A stretch of DNA of 64,000 nucleotides, from NCBI GenBank assembly GCA_036785705.1, contig JAWUZG010000359.1, forward strand, positions 62,001 to 126,000, given 5' to 3'. Made by a program: the position numbers and the translations under genes. Shown one piece after another: positions 12,901 through 28,500 of the stretch. This stretch comes from Acanthornis magna. Taxonomy: Eukaryota; Chordata; Aves; Passeriformes; Acanthizidae. The notes beneath the pieces are model-generated. The model saw nothing but the letters and a program-made list of their open reading frames with translations. It had not been told where the DNA came from and made no database searches. How positions within the stretch are numbered: the stretch's first letter is position 1; the number at the start of each line of letters is the position of its first letter.

Positions 12901-15900
12901 ATATTTCTGCGATGCACATGTTATTTCTCTGATAGGACTGTATTCCAACTTCCCAAACACCCCCACTCTATATGCTCTAACTGATCTTCCTACTTATACC
13001 TAAGTTTAATATACATTAATAAAATCTATTGTCTAAAAAGTTTTATTTGTTTCCTAAAAATAGTACTCCAGCTTTTCAAGCCATTTAAATTTAAGGTGTA
13101 ACTACAAAGATGTTACATACTGACCTAATCAAAAGCATGTTGACACCAAAATTTGGATCAAGTTTTTGGTGCCCAAACAAATATTTTCTTTTAGCATATT
13201 TCTTTGGACTCAAAGACATTTAATTCAGGTCTGGAACTATATCTTGAACATAAAACATATTTCAGAAATAATAATTGAAAAATAAGGAATTAAGTAGTTC
13301 CTAAAAAAGAAATTTTTATAAACTTGCATCCACAAAGTTAGTGTTCTGGTATGAATCAGAACTTTATTTCTTATCAAAGAACAGCAATCACATCATTCTC
13401 TCCATCCATAAAATGTGAACAGCAACTGCTATTCAAGTATTGGTAATGGGTAAAAAAAAGGCTTGTATCAAACCTAATGACTTTTGGAATCAATAATATT
13501 AAAACTAAAAAATTGATTTTAAATTAAATGTAGATCTTGGTGTACTGTCATTATACCAAAACACTTACCATAACAATGCACTTCAGTTCTTTTCTAAAAA
13601 CCCTAACATCTCTTGAAGTTATGGAGCAAAATGCTGGAATTCTTACTCAAATAATAATTAAGTTTTGCTGGACCAAGGACTGTAGATTTCGAGCTAACTC
13701 CAAAGGGAACTTGGACAGGGAAATTTCTTCAATAGACCTTTAAGCCATACCTTGATTTCTGTTACAGGTCTGACTAAATCTGGGCAAGTTCTCAAGTGGA
13801 TTGCAACAATTATTAATGAATATACAAACTCAGCTGATTAGCTTGAGAAAATCTGCATCTCTTCCCCATAAAAAAGTTCTCTCCCTCATGTTGAAATGTA
13901 TTGGTGCCAGGATGAAAGCTGGCACATGAAAGCTGCAGTGTGGTTGATCACCTTGCTTTCAGCTTTTCCCAGTACGGTGATGCAAAACCTCCAGATTTCA
14001 TTTGCAAAAACACTCCTTTCTCCAGACATCAAACACTCATTCACGTTGGCAGCACAAAAACCACTTAGAAACAGCCACAATAATAGCTGTGATCATACAT
14101 GCAATTATATGCAAAACGCTACAAGAAATTGATGAAAGTTTTGTTCCAGAAGCTGGCAAATTTGCATGGATTTATCCAATCTGTGCTTTGGATAGGGTCA
14201 TTCATCCCAACAAATAATCTCAGAAGCTCAGTGGTCAGCAGAGTTGAAAGTCTGTGCTTGTGCTAAAAGGTGACATTTGAAATGCACTACCTATGCCATT
14301 ATTTTTAGCTTTGCACATAAATAAAAACTCCCAGTGACAAAAAATACAATAATGCTGAACTTTGCTAGGCAAAACCTGATCGAAACCAACGTAACAGGGG
14401 CTCATACAACTTAGTCTGCAGTTCCATGAATTCAGTGTAAATACTCTTACGGATCAATCTAGTTCAAACACTTTTCTTGTCCAAAAACTTAGAGATGCTG
14501 CAGTCACTGTTGGTGACTGACCTTGATGCAAACGTCAGCTGATTATCTGGCAGACATCCCCTTTTAGACAGGAAGCTTCTGTTTTCTTTTTTAGCAGCAT
14601 ATGCCTTTCCAAACCATTGATCATTCCATTTCTCATCAGCACTGCTATTTTCTAATCTCTCTTTTTGAATTTTAAACACTGGAATAGAAACTATTCTTTT
14701 GATAACTTCCTTAATACTTTCCTGTTCCAAAATAAGCATCTTAACTATTCTTTAATATTTCCATTCTTTTCCTTATTTTGATCTCACAGGTCATCCATTG
14801 CCTCTTACTATTTGCTTATTGATATTTCTGCATTTTGCCTAAGCCTCCTCATTGTTACAGATACATTTAACATTAACCTGTTATTTTCCAGTCAAATATC
14901 TGTTTCATCAATTCTCTCATATTACTCTGTTCCATTTATGGCCACTAAAACCATAACAGTTTTAAAATTAAATACAAAATACAGAAATGCTGCAACTATG
15001 GAGCATTTCAAGTCATTACCTCACAATCACAAATACTAGAACCATCTTTCATGTGGAATTCACTTTAATTTAGTTTGCTTCACTACCAGGCTATCAAAAA
15101 CAAAACTCTTAAGTGGATTAAAAAGCACTAGCTAAACTTTCAATTGCATAATTTGGCTTAAATTGCTTGTAAGGGCATATAATTATGCCATATAAAACAT
15201 ACAATTGAAAAAAATTCAGTCACTATTCTAAGGAAATGGCTATTTTTGTTTAGTCATGGAAAAATACTGTGAGTTGGAAAGCATAGGGGCCCAGCATACA
15301 CACTGAGTACAAATTCTTCAGTCTCTTTCACAAATATCTCTTATTATGGACTAACATATTTTTATTTTGGACTTCCTCAGCAGAAATGTACAGACAAAGA
15401 TCATTCCCAGTGAACTGAAACACCAGCAAAGTCCCCAGCCTAACGTGGGCTTCCTGCACTGCGACCTTTGCGTGATGTGCCAAGCCCTTCCACATGCATG
15501 CAAGGTGCAGGCACTGGGGAGCACCTGGGATTTGCCAAGCAAATTGCAGACACACTGTTACTCCTCCTGTGCTCAGGAAATAACAGAGTTTGACAGGCGC
15601 AACCAAAATGCTACCATACGTACTGAAATGCCAGGCAAATTACCCCCGAACACAATGTCTACCCTGAAATCACAAATTGAATATTGAGCAAAAGACTGCC
15701 CCTGCAGACCGCCATGTCAAAGTCCATTTGGTTTTGTTTCTGTTTCATGTATTTTTACAACTGCTCCTTCTGAAAGCTGCTCCAAGGCCTCACCATGTTC
15801 TTGTTTAAAACCTTTTTCTAATTAACAGTCTTCATCTATTTCTTCCCATTATACCTATTAGCAGTAATGAACTTACAGAGAGCAGTAAGAAGCCTTTCAA

Positions 15901-16315
15901 AGACTTCATTTGACTTCTCTGAACAGCCAAACACTCTTATTCCTCCCTATTGCCCATAATCAATAATTTTCACAGCCCTGCTTTGTACCTGCTCCACTTT
16001 GATTTCACCTCTAGCGGGACTTGAGCTACATTTAAAAAAACCCACTCTGGAAATTCCTGAGCCAATAACTTTCAAGTGTCATTTTCTTTTTTCGTCAGCA
16101 CGTCACTAGTGGCTGCTGGTGGTGGTTTATGGTATGGCTTAGCAGAACACACCAGTACACACCGGTCAGTCATTTCCAGACTGGTGGAAATCTCTTGGAG
16201 TGGTGGCTCACACTCCATCAACAGTTCTTGTTATCTGTCCCCAGCCACTGCAATACAGTTCTGTTGAACCTTTTTTAAGAAAACATTTTTTAAGACAAGG
16301 TTTTTTAAGACAAGG
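9970..16315. other. Gene-free AT-rich DNA
   Basis: I find no supportable gene. The small open frames at 11413-11751, 14464-14739 and 15367-15687 have no family signature and no splice or initiation context I would trust. The 15760-16020 part is faintly reminiscent of an old antisense CR1 but not enough to call. Confidence 0.55.
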
Positions 16316-16317
16316 TG

Positions 16318-16500
16318 GTCAAATATTGCAGCTTGCCCAGAGGAGCTGCAGATCTCCCTCTTTGGAGATATTCAAGATTTGAGTGGACACAGCCCTGACA
16401 CAGAAACCTGATCTAATCAGACCTGCTCTGAACAAGGGACTGTACTAGATGACCTCCTGGAGGTCTCTTTCAACTTCTTTTAGAGTCCTTTTACTCTAGT
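16318..16500 (+). repeat. CR1 LINE 3' region
   Basis: The order of blocks matches the CR1 3' region in sense orientation: 'cttgcccagaggagctgcag', then a 'ctctttggagatattcaag' block, 'cctgatctaatcag', and finally 'ctagatgacctcctggaggt' with 'ctttcaactt'. This corresponds to the end of the RT-encoding part and 3' UTR of a 5'-truncated copy. It is moderately diverged. Confidence 0.7.
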
Positions 16501-16509
16501 GACTTGACC

Positions 16510-19500
16510 AGCCAGTTTCTTATGACTGATGAACTGATATACATAAGGTACTACTCTTTTCACCTATTTTGCAAGATTTAAACCAGTGCAGCAATTTAAT
16601 TTTATCCTCGTTTTTCCTAACGGCAACAATAAAGCTGTGTTTTTCATTTGCTTTAAGCTTTTTGTCCACTTCTTAAGGTATGTTTTGAAAGCAGTTCTTT
16701 GTCCAAGTAGATATGGAATTTTTCTTTACCTTTCTTCCCAAGAAAGGCCAGAATAATTCAGGATTTTTTACAAGGTTTGTACCTTTGACCTGTGGAATTC
16801 TTGTCTGGCCCTACATTCAGTTCCTGAGCTCATCACTGTGGCTATCAATATGAATGAGACTTCTTAAAGTTGTTGCTTTCAAAATTACAGGATAAAACAA
16901 ATTACAGACCTACTTTAGCCCCTTCAATCAATAAATTTAAAAATAGCATTACAGGGAGTCTCATCACAGACATGATTTTGGCATGCCTAAGTCTAGCCCA
17001 ACAGAGCACAATCCCCTGCTGGCCCAGGGTGTATTAAGTATAAAAAAAAAATAAATCCAGAAATATCTCTCTCATATATCCAGAAATAACTGGGTTCAAC
17101 CATCATTCTCCAATATATACTTAACAAGTAATACAGCATGGTCATTGTGCATCTTATTGTGTGGCTGTGAGTCCGAGTTCTATTCAAGGAGCATAAAATT
17201 CACAATTCATTTTGCAGTATTTATGATGCAATGTATGAACACAGGTGTTTGCTGAGCAATGATGAATGATGAGACTAAAAGCCAGACATCTGCACTGAAT
17301 AACGTGAATAATTCAACTCCTGTTTGCTCCCCAAGAAGCACAGAGGATATGCACCTTTAAGCTGCAAATGCTTAACTGTATCAGCTGTCAGGTGCATGTC
17401 TCCCCTCAACACTGTGCAGGACACAGACTTCAATTATTTCTGCTCAATTCATCACATTTTAGCCAGTGTGGAACTCTGTAGTCCACTAACAGCATAAATA
17501 ACATTAACACCCACACCTTTCACCTTAACCTTTTGTGCAAAGAGGCTAACCATTCCTGGAGGCAAAAGAGCCTGATCTTGCCATGAAGTCAATAAATCCT
17601 GTGGTTTCACAGGACATGGCCAGTTTGGCTACAAAGGCAATTCCCTGCTCACAGCTGGGTATGATATGGAGATACCACCAGTAAAGATTTCTTCAGCTTG
17701 TAATCAGTGCTGTGGGACTTAGCACCAGCTGGTAGAGGCTGGTGTCTTCTCACCTCTCTCCAAGCACACTTTCAACAACTGGGAGAGCTGGCCCTCATAT
17801 TATGCTTTCTGCTGTAATCCTAAAGTATCTGGAGCCCTTTGGTACTTCACTTGACTTCATTCTGGTCTGCTAATTTACTTGCTCGAGCTCTTGCAAGTCC
17901 TGAGAGTGCACACTTAATATCTGAAATACAGCTCTTTGAAATCATGCTGGCAAAATAGATGCACATACTCCTAGCTTGAAGCAAAAGGGTAACTAACATT
18001 CTAAAATAAAATAAATTTTAAAAAATAGCACAATGCAGGCAGTGCTTTCCTGCTGACAAATGTGTAAGACAACGTAGCAGACATGCACTTTTGAAATGCA
18101 GGTGGGCTTTTATTCCTGGCAGTGCAGTGAGAGAGGTAATTCCAGATGTGGGGGAAACGACACCCCTCAAAAAGGGATTTGCAATGATATAGCACAGAGG
18201 AAGCCTGGAGCAAACTGGCACCATCTAGAAAGCTGGAAGAGAGCCAACCAAATTATGGCCCAGGCTCTTTAGAGCCCTGTCCCCCCCTTCAGTGGGAACT
18301 GCACAGGAAAAGGATGATTGTGAGAGGGTAGATGACAGGAATAGCCTTCATTGCGCATGGAAAGGAGCATAAATTACAATCCCTTGTGCATACAGAGGCA
18401 AAACAAGGTTCACAATGCCTTATTATATTAAGCCACATGATGAAAATGATTGTTTACATTGGTTCATTAATGTTGGTACAGGGCTGTGAACATGCAAAGT
18501 GCTAAGTGTCAGCACAAGCATCAGTATGGTATCTCAACTTTGACATGTTCGTAAGTGTTGTAACAAAATAAAACACACTTTACTCCTAACAATTATTGTC
18601 CACAAAACATGGTGTTTAGCATTTTGTCTCTATACATCATTTCTGACCACACAAAGTCAGAAAAGGCTATCATTACTGTGTATTGTTATACTGAGTAATT
18701 TATTCTTCCAAAAGACTAAATGTGTGCAATCATCAATAAACTAACAAATTCAACACACTAGACTCACACATTTGGCACTGCAAGACTCTGCAAGTTCTGT
18801 GTTGCTAAAAACACCTTTAGTCAGATTTAGTACAATGCCTTATGTTGTACCGCCTGGTGAAAGGGAGGTTGTTTCTCAGCTTTCTACTTTATTTTTTTTA
18901 TTCTTTTGTAACTCTAGCAGACCTCAAATCAACAGGAGGTTTTAGGATTAAGTGCTGAGATCTATTGCCTGAGTGGAGTACCTCAGCATCTCAGAAAGGC
19001 GGTTTTGTTCGAATGCCAGCTGGAGCAGTAAACTCTATTAACAGAAGAAATAGCTGTCCTCATCTCTGCTGAGTGAAAGAGTGAAAGCAAAGGGGACTGC
19101 AAATAAATCTCTCCCCCAGCCTCGGTGCCCTGGCAGGGCAGGCCCTTTCCTCCAGCCAGGCTTTCAGCTGAGCAATACCTGCTCATTTCCTGGATCAAAG
19201 AAAATTCTACAAGGCCTTTCTTGCTGCCCTTTCATATATCCCCCTGCCATCTCCAAAGGCTGGCTGTGTCTCTCTGCCTCTCCTGGCTGCAGAGGCAGAG
19301 CTCACCATGTGAACTTGTCAGCTCTGCTCCAGCAGCTCCTCCTCCAAGGCTTCCCAGTGGCGATCAGGGAAAGGGCAGCCTGCCCTGTGCCCCAAAGGCA
19401 TCTGCTGAAAGGGGTCACGGGGGCCAGGGCAGGCTTCCCCTCCCCTTAGCTATAGCCTGTTAGAGGAGCATGTGGCAGGAAGGGAATTGTTAAACTTCAG

Positions 19501-22500
19501 GAAGGTTAATAATGAAAAACCCTCGGGGGTTGAGACCAATCTCACTTAATACTTGTATTAATGACTGGCACAAAAGTATAAAAACAAACAAATAGATTCC
19601 CTGAGACCTACATGTCTGGAGGGAGAGTTGGGGGTTCACAGAGCAGGGGCTGGATTATCTGGAAGGGTAATAGAAATGGGATGAAATTTAATAGGAGTGT
19701 GCAAGGTCAGAAGCTTTGGGACTAATAACAAGACTTTCTGCTATAAACTGTGATGTTGTCAGATGGAGGAGCTGTGTAGGGAGAAGTATATTTGTAGGAT
19801 ATGGGATGTCTGCAAATCATCAGCCATGAAAAGAGTAAACACATCAGGTGATGTATACCCAGAAGAGTGAAGGAAGATAGATTTTCGTGGTAAATGCTCC
19901 TTTGAGAGCTCTTCCTTTGAAATACTATTGACAATGCCAACCATGTTCCAGAAAGAGTCCTTCCAACCAGAGCAGCCCCAGAAATAGGCTTCAAAAACCA
20001 GCAAGGCAATGTTCTGATGCAACAGGACTAAACAACCTCACTTTTTACTCTAGCAACACCAGGACAAGAAGGACATACCAGGCAAATTAAACAGTCCAAA
20101 CAGTCCACACTATGCTAAAAGATACACAGCTATAGGTTTAAGAAGAAAATAAAAAAGAAGCCTAGCAGAAGATTTCTGGAAGTGTTTCCCCATCAGAATC
20201 CCATCATCTTATATGGGGTTTGCAAAGTTCATAGAAAAGTGAAGGTCAGAGGAAAAAATTATGCAACAGGACCCGATTTACAGTAAAAAAACTACTACAT
20301 ATACTCTACATATTGGCACCAGATTGTTTTCCAAAACTTTTCTCTGTGTTTCTCTAGAGCAAACTTTCACAAAAATTGTTTTGTTTGGGATTTTTTAGCG
20401 TTGTTGAATAGTGGTGGCAAGGTTTTTCCCCTCCATTTCTTGCAAAAGTGCCAATAGCTTTTTCACTTTTCACACTAACGCTGTAACACTGCATCCCCCA
20501 AACACCTGAAGGTACACCTGACAGCTTGTACCTGCTCTACCCCACAGAATCTCTTTGTGAGACAGGAAAGCAAAATGTGCCTATTCTGCCTTGCTCCAGC
20601 TGCCTCCCCCCAGCTGATTGTTACTATCTTTGTGATTTCTAAAAGAGTATGGTGCATTCCTTCAGGCCTGTGCTGTCTGTCACACTTTCCTAGCCCACCA
20701 TGAGCCACTTGTAAGAAGTACATCGTCTGCACTGCTGCCCCCACCCAGTTGCCATTGCAGATCCATCCTTTCCCATTGAACAAGACCACTCGTTGTAGAG
20801 CAGCCCTGTCCTTAGTCTTGCAGCACAGTAACTGCCCGTGGGTTATGCTCAGAGAGAATAAGCATGCAAAATACTAATCAGGCTGCCAGAAAGACCAAAC
20901 CCTGTGAAAGACAAAATCTGCAACAAGGAGGCCTGAAAAAGTCGTATAAATAAGGCAGCAGCAAGTGTTTTGAGGAATGAGCTCAAGCAAGTAAAGTGGA
21001 ATAGAAGAGTTTTCCTGATCTCAAATTCTAAAAGCACCAGGAGCACACGGCTCCTCAGAGCTCTCCCTGTGCCTGACAGTGATTTCAGGAAGCCAGAAAC
21101 ATCTCATCAATGGTGCTAAGGAAAGCAGGAACGTATTCAGTGTTTTCCTTGACAAGACCCACACACTACAGAAACAGCTGCTGGGGAGGGACAGCCAACA
21201 GCTCAGAGCTCCAGCTTGGATGGTCCACAGAAAAAGCAGAAAAGTAGTTAAATTGAATGGACAGAAAATTATGGCCTTCGCTTAGAGAAATGTGTCCACA
21301 ATCCCCTGATAACAAATAGCAAAGGCATTTCTTGAGAAAGCTGTTTGCTCTTGAAAATATTAATTTAATCAGATTAGGTTTGGTAAACAAACAGAAGAAA
21401 TAGGAACATTCTTGTCAATTTGAACAATACTGAACTTGAAATATTTCTATGCCCCTAAACCAGCATATTATAGAATGCTAATTTTTCCAAGTAGAATGAC
21501 AGAAAATTAAAAAATGTTCAGCTCTCCTGGGGAATGGAAGTTCCAGTTTCCAGTCAGCTTTCTCAGCTGTCATGGACAAACTTAGGCTTTGGATTGTCCC
21601 ATGCTTTAAGTGGGCTCACAGAATTTCTGCCTTTCACTGAGAAGAAAAAAAGCATTTATTATGTAACTAATAGCAGCACTGACCTCCTTTGTCACACCCT
21701 TCCAGGACAGCTTTATTTTGTAGGCTGGAGACAAATGCTCTCTTCCTAAAAGTTAGGTGCCAACTGCTAAGCCATGAATAGAAATAAACAAAAAGACATT
21801 TACAGACCACAACCCAGAAGAATGATCAGTTCCTCCTTGCGTTATATCTATTACCTAGACTTCACTTTTCTAACAGCATCAAACTCAAGCCCAGTGCTCA
21901 AAGCTGCATCTAGTTTGTAAGTAAAACAAGCAAAAGCTTGATTTCTCTGGCTCCTTCTGTTGAAGAGCAAAGGTCTTTTTCACCTGCTCTAGGAGAACCA
22001 CTTGAAAATTCCAAAGGCCTTAAAAATTTCAATATAAATGAGCTCCAAAAAAGAAGAGAAACAATTTTCTCACTTCTTTGAGGTTTGCATGTTAGAATCA
22101 GTCTTTCACAATGACTGCACATTAGAAAACTGAAATTGTTGCCAACATGAACTCTACACTTAGATCACAATATGAATTAATGAGCTTGCTTTTCACCTTT
22201 ATCTCCCCCTTCTTCAGTGCTTTCCTCCCTCTCCCAAATAAATGAACCATGTTCCTAATAACGTGCTTGAAAGGAAGGCTGGGAAATTTAATAATAAAAA
22301 GCTCTCTGAAATTAAGTTTCTGGCAGTGCTTTAAAAAAAAGAAAATGTTATTACTTGGTCATTTGCTTTTCCCCAAAGCAAATTTCAGTCCTTTGAGGAC
22401 CGCACAAATATAAAGCAGATCATTTACAAACCTTTTATTCGGCAATTTGCCTGGTCCAAATAATCAACTATAATAGGAATTGCCAACTGAGTATTTAAAG

Positions 22501-25500
22501 ATTCCAGTATAGGAAGAGAAACTGCACATTGCAGAAAAAGAAAGTTTCTGTCTAAACTATCAAATACTGGACTTTCAATGGGGCATAAATTGTTGAGTAT
22601 GTTGATGTTCACAGGAAATAGAAGGGAGTATTAAGAAGTGAAAACCCAACATTATAATTGCTGGAGTTCTTATCACATAAGAAGTTTCCTAATCTCAGCT
22701 CTTTCGCATTGGCTGCACTGAAGATGACAAAGAGGAAAATAGTGAGTTTGCCTTAGATTATTCAAGTCCAGAAGCACAAATGGGAAAATATTCAGTGACG
22801 CAAACCCAGACTTTTCCTCTGCTCATGTCTTAGCAAAAGGAATTATCAAAATACTCTTGACAATTTAGGAAACTAAAAAATGTCAACTAAATGGGTGAAA
22901 ACTTAGGAAAACAAATGCAAGGCCAATTCTCTAATTTTGCATCAGCTACAATGTTTTAGGGCTCTTTCTTACATAGGTCTCAAACTACAGTGTATGAAAA
23001 TCAGGCTCCACTGAATTTTCTAGGAATTTTCCTGTTGCACTGGGTCAGGACTGTGCTATAATGAAATACACAATTCTGTCGATTTATTTAGCAAAAGCTA
23101 AACTAAGAGCTTAGGATATTGACATACATATCAAGGTCATCTTCCTTGTAAAATAAATATGGGCCAAGAAATTGGATTTGGAGTTTCAGGTTGAAAACCT
23201 GTTAGGTCCTGGCCAAGTTTAAATTTGGACAGATTAAAACTTTGAAATCTATGCAAATGACACCTTGACATTTACAGGTAGGGAGCTTGTAAAACTATTA
23301 ATTTTTGACTGAGAAAAGTTGGGAAAAGGCATACATGTATCCGAACCTGATAGCTGGCTCTGACTTCTATTTTATGGTTAGTATGTGGTCTATGCAACAA
23401 CAGCAGAGCATTTAGAGGGATCAAAGGTACAAATTCTGAGCCCTTTTTCACATGCTGAGAAAATTCTACTGGAAACTATGTTTTAAAGTGGCCAGGATTT
23501 TCAAAAGACTATGAATAATTTCTAAACAGCTTCTTCCAAGTTTAGAAGGAGAAATTATGAAAGAACAGTTACTCTTCAATCACTACTTTAAATAAAATTA
23601 AAGATTGAGACTATATAAGTGAAATTTTGACCCTAGGAAATAGAAAGAGAAGTTATGCATGCCAGAATTTAAGATTTAAATTCAAGCACCATTTCAACCT
23701 TAATTACCAGATCACTTATTTGATATAAATCATTAATGCAAACCAATATATTTTATTCTTTTACCTTAACTCTAAAACTTCTAATCACTTTCTACACACA
23801 AAGTTTAGCAATGAAATGTGTATGTAGTATTACTGAAGCATTCCATATAATCTTGATTCTATCTTGATTTCTCTCACACATACAGATTTGTGAAAAAGAG
23901 ACATAAAAGATTTTATCTGTGGAACTGTCTTCAACAGCAGTTTTAAAAGAAGAAATCTATGAAGGCTTACAGAAACCTCCATTTCTCCCATAGGAAATGT
24001 TAAGATCTTCTGAATAATTACCAAGAATAAGATTTTTGCATACAGATTTCTGATTCAGCTGCAAGTAAGGTGCTCTGATGTGGCTGGACAACTCCCTGTG
24101 CTTTGAGAACTAGAGGAGGCTTAGAAGCAAAACCTCATCTCCACATTCAGCCTGTTAAGTGCAGAATGGTTAAAAAGCATCATCTTCTCCCTTACAAGGA
24201 CAACATGGAAAGGTGCTTCCCTGCCACCACTGCTGGCACATTTAAAGCCTCACTTTCTCCTACAAATGCCTCTTTCAGCAAGATCTGTTAGCACAGGCTC
24301 TTGGCTGTCTCCTGTATTCCAAGCAGTGTAAAGCATTTCCAAAATTCTTCTGTCTTTTCAGAAGCACAGAAGACACAGTCTTCTCTGGTTTAGCTTAATT
24401 AAAGCAGCTCCCCCGATAAAAGGTCAGGTTATGCCTTTAAAAGGTTAAATTATGCAACATAATCAAATTAGGTTTTGCCGTGGACAGGCATAACTAAAGC
24501 TGCTTTTTTTCCCCCCTCATGAATACGAATGGTGTATTTATACCAAAAGTGAAAAGAGCTCAGTGAAAACTGACAAAGTGTGTATAATCCTTGGATGAAG
24601 TAGAAAAGCCAGAATCCATAAGCAACTTTATGTAAGAAGGATTCCCAAGTGGAGAATCACATCCTGAATGATGTTACTTTTCAGAGGTGAAAAAGGAGCA
24701 GAGAGATTATCCCTCTACATCTTCTTCATGCCTGGTGTAAAATAAAGTGGGTTTTCTGGAAAAAAAACCAAACCAAACCATGTAGCTTATGGATTCACTA
24801 CTGAGCTAATCCCAGCTGTTCTGGGAGGAGAGATGCTCTGCTCCTGAAAGATAATCATTCATGGCTTCTTGCACCAAGAGGAACAGAGCTTTTACACACC
24901 CTTCCAGAGAGACAACAGGCACCTACAGCTTTACTCAGCTGAAAAGGTCAGAAAATGGTCTTCTCTAGTTTTGGAGTGAATTCTGAATTAAGTAACCAAA
25001 TACAATCATACAGTGGATTCCACATTTCTGGAGCCTGCTTCTGTTGTTCTTCCTAGTTCTGACAAAAAGGGTTTGGCTGAGAAGAGCCAGATCTGGCCTT
25101 TCATTGACAACAGGCTGCATTTCACTTGAGAAGATGCTCCACTCCACCACACATCGCCTGCTTCAACAACAACACAGAAGCCTGGGAGAAGTGGTACTTG
25201 CTCTTACAGCATCATTTGAAGAATCCTCAACAGAAGACAAGCAAGGAGATGCACTGAGGGCATGGAAAAGCCACCAGGACATGGCTGTGACGCTGATGTC
25301 CCTGAAGAGGGGTGTGCACCACACAGTGGGCTGTACATCCCAGTGCCAGCAGCTCCCTGGGTCTTTGTGTGCCTCAGTGCCACTGCACAGGGGTGGCTCA
25401 CCACAGCTCAGCACCCCTCCACCTACTGCAACATTCCTTTCAGTGTTGCTGTCCTACAGGATCACTCTCAAATTGCAGACCTCAGACTACCCTGGAAATT

Positions 25501-28500
25501 GAAATCCTCTGGAGAGTAAGTGCAAAGAGGATTACCTGTGACTCCCACTTCTCACCCAGCTGCACCACCATGGCTCCTCTGACCTCTGCAGTGGAACACA
25601 GGTCACACAGGCAGAACAGCAAAGCACTTTGGGGGGTTATTTTACCTTTTCCTCCCAGGAGAAAGGAAGACAGAGGTAAGAAACACTACTTGCTAATATT
25701 TTTATTCTGACTATACACTTCCCTCCCTCTTCTGGTTTGCGACATTTCGCTGCTGCTGCTGACTGAGGTTTGCCACACTTCCCCACAGAGGGGGCAGCAC
25801 ATGTGGGCCAGTCTGGCAAAGACTACCCTCTCCTTGGACACTCATACCCCTCACTCAGCTCAATAGGGCTCTTCTCTCCATGACCAGTTTTCATCCTCAT
25901 CCCCATCCTGCAGCAGGAGCAGTGCAGTGTAATCCCTTACTCTGTGGTGCAAGAAAAATCAGTGCAGCTCATATTGCAAAGTCCCCAGGCAGCTCTACCT
26001 GGGAGCTTTCACACTACACTGGTTGGAGTTTTCATTGCCTTCCTGGCCCCTCGGACACCAGCACCTCAGAGGATTACACTGCTGCTCATTCAAGCAATAA
26101 TAGTGAGTTTCTGGGTAAGCAGAAATGTAATACTTCAGGTGAAAGAGAAGATTTTGAAACAGAAAGTTACTTCACTTGACTGAGATGGATGGCATAGCCT
26201 TATGTCAATTCCTGTATTTTATCTACAGGAAAGATCACCTCCTACAGTCCTTTAAGAGAGACCTACAGCAACCAACAGAGAATGGCTGAAGTTAAACACC
26301 AGCTTGGTTCTGTGTTTCAGACTTCAGAAAACCTTGGGGTGGCCAATTCAAGAAACAGATCTGAATCCAAAATCCAAACCCAGAGTAAAGATGCAAAAAA
26401 CTTCTGGGGTCCTTAGAGTTCAAGGACCCCAGAGCTGACAGACACAGAAGCCTCAGAAAATGTGATCTCTTCATTCAATGCAGTCCTACAGCAACTGAAG
26501 CTTTTCTCATCTGCATTTAAGTCAATATCTCTTATAAATCTTTCTACCCATATATAGAGTGGGGCTACAGATTCAGAACTGCATTTGCATTTATGTGTCT
26601 CTTGGTTCCTGGTGTAGATGTAGGAACTTTCCTAGGCTTTCCTGTAAATAATCCTTGCAGACAAAACAAAACAACAACAACAAAAGGAAAAGTAGCAGTG
26701 AAATATTTTCTGTTAATATAAATAGCTTAGGCAAGAGGTTAAGCTCATTCCTCCCAGAGGATGGGGAGATTCCTCTCTGATTAGATTTCAGTAGAGTAGG
26801 AAGCAGAGAATTAGATGATGAGACAACATCTCCCACTCTGGACAGACGGAAGTGTTTAAAACATTTTTAAAACATAATGAAATGACTAACAGATTTGGGT
26901 TTCAGTTTTTAAAATAATGTACTTAACTTTTAAATGCACCTGAACTTCATTCATTGCAGTGCTTAGAAAACATTTATCTTAATACACTCCATCAAACAGT
27001 GATAAGCACCATTTCCCTTTTATTAGTGTTGATTTATATTTACGAACATTTATCTTAAACACTTCCTTCCCTTCCAATGTTTAAATTTTCTTTATAATTA
27101 TGTGAACATCTTCTGTATTACAGGTCATCTACACAGAAATTATTTTTCCTCAAAACATAAATACGAACAATAACCCTGTTTCTGTAAAGATCACTACAAA
27201 TACCTTGAATCTGTTGAAAACTGAAGCTAAAGCCACAATGTGTATTCCTCTTAAGTCCTACATAAGCTGTGAAAACTTTGATTCTTTAGCTCAGCTGACT
27301 TAACAAAAACCCCACTAAATCAAACAAACAAAAAAACCCGCATTTTTTTGAACTATTAGTTCTCTCCTGTGCATGTAACCCAAGATGGCATTTTTGTCAG
27401 ACAGAGACAGCTGGCAGCAAAGTTGCCTGTCTCTGTTTTGCAGATATTTGTAGTTGCCAGCTATTTGGAAGATTCCCCAGTCTTGTCTCACAGCAAGTCA
27501 GGTTGTGTACCCAGCTGGCATCAAGCCACAGCCACTCTGGCAAACTGCAAAAGACTGAAGAAGGAACAGATTTTCACAGAAAGACCAAAAGAAAGTAATT
27601 GGACTATGAAGTGCAAGACAAAAAGTTTAAGGTATTCAGAATGAAAACCTCTGCAAGAAGTTTTTTTTGGAGCTCTGCATTTCAGAATATCTTCTAGTTG
27701 GGATCATCTGTCCTTTCCGTGGGAGTGGTACCAGTGTGCATCTGTGAAAGCTGTCTAATCCAATCCCCCTGATCACATTAAGAGAATTTGTAGCATGTCC
27801 TTGAGCTCTTACCTGATTCTAGACAGAAGACATTTTAATAATAACTTCTTTAAGACACTCTAAACTCCACAGGACCCTGAACAAACAAAAGTAGTTTTGA
27901 AGTAATGCACTTTTGTGGGAACAGCTACAATGAATCTTATATTCTGATGAGCTCCTAAAGAGTTAGGACAGAGTAAGGAAATACAGAAATTAATATAGAC
28001 ATATTGATTAATCAGCCTATTTAGCAACAGTTGGGATGGTGAAAATGTCCATTCTGCACCCTGGAGAGCACACCCAGCAGTGAGCTCAAAGGGAGCCCCA
28101 GCACCAATGTGCCACCAAGGAAGGGACTCAGGTACACCAGGCAGTGCCTGCTTTGCCTCCACCAGGACTCCTCACAGGGACTGCAGGGACATTTATAGTG
28201 GTGTTCAGCACCAGCTGTGCCAGTGTGTGTGCACAAACATTCAGAAGGAACAGGGAAAGAAACGCCCTACTAGAGCATCATGGATGTAATAACCACTTAT
28301 TGCAGCAAAGCCACAAACAATTTGAGCAAGCCTTCACCAAAATGCTATTATCAAAGCAGGGGCAAGAAGTACACGGCCATAGAAGGGACAGCAGTCATCT
28401 AGAAATCACAGGAAACAGAAGACAGAAAGCCATGAGAACCACACTGATGATGGCTAATGAGAACTCAAAGGGAAAAAATTCCAATTCCTCTCCTCATACT

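Noticed and set aside
15760..16020. Possible old antisense CR1
   Set aside because: Only scattered similarity such as 'gtacctgctccac' was found, which is not enough to separate from chance.
25044..25710. Overlapping frames up to 152 codons
   Set aside because: Several frames on both strands are open at once in a GC-richer patch, with no domain, so no one frame is preferred.
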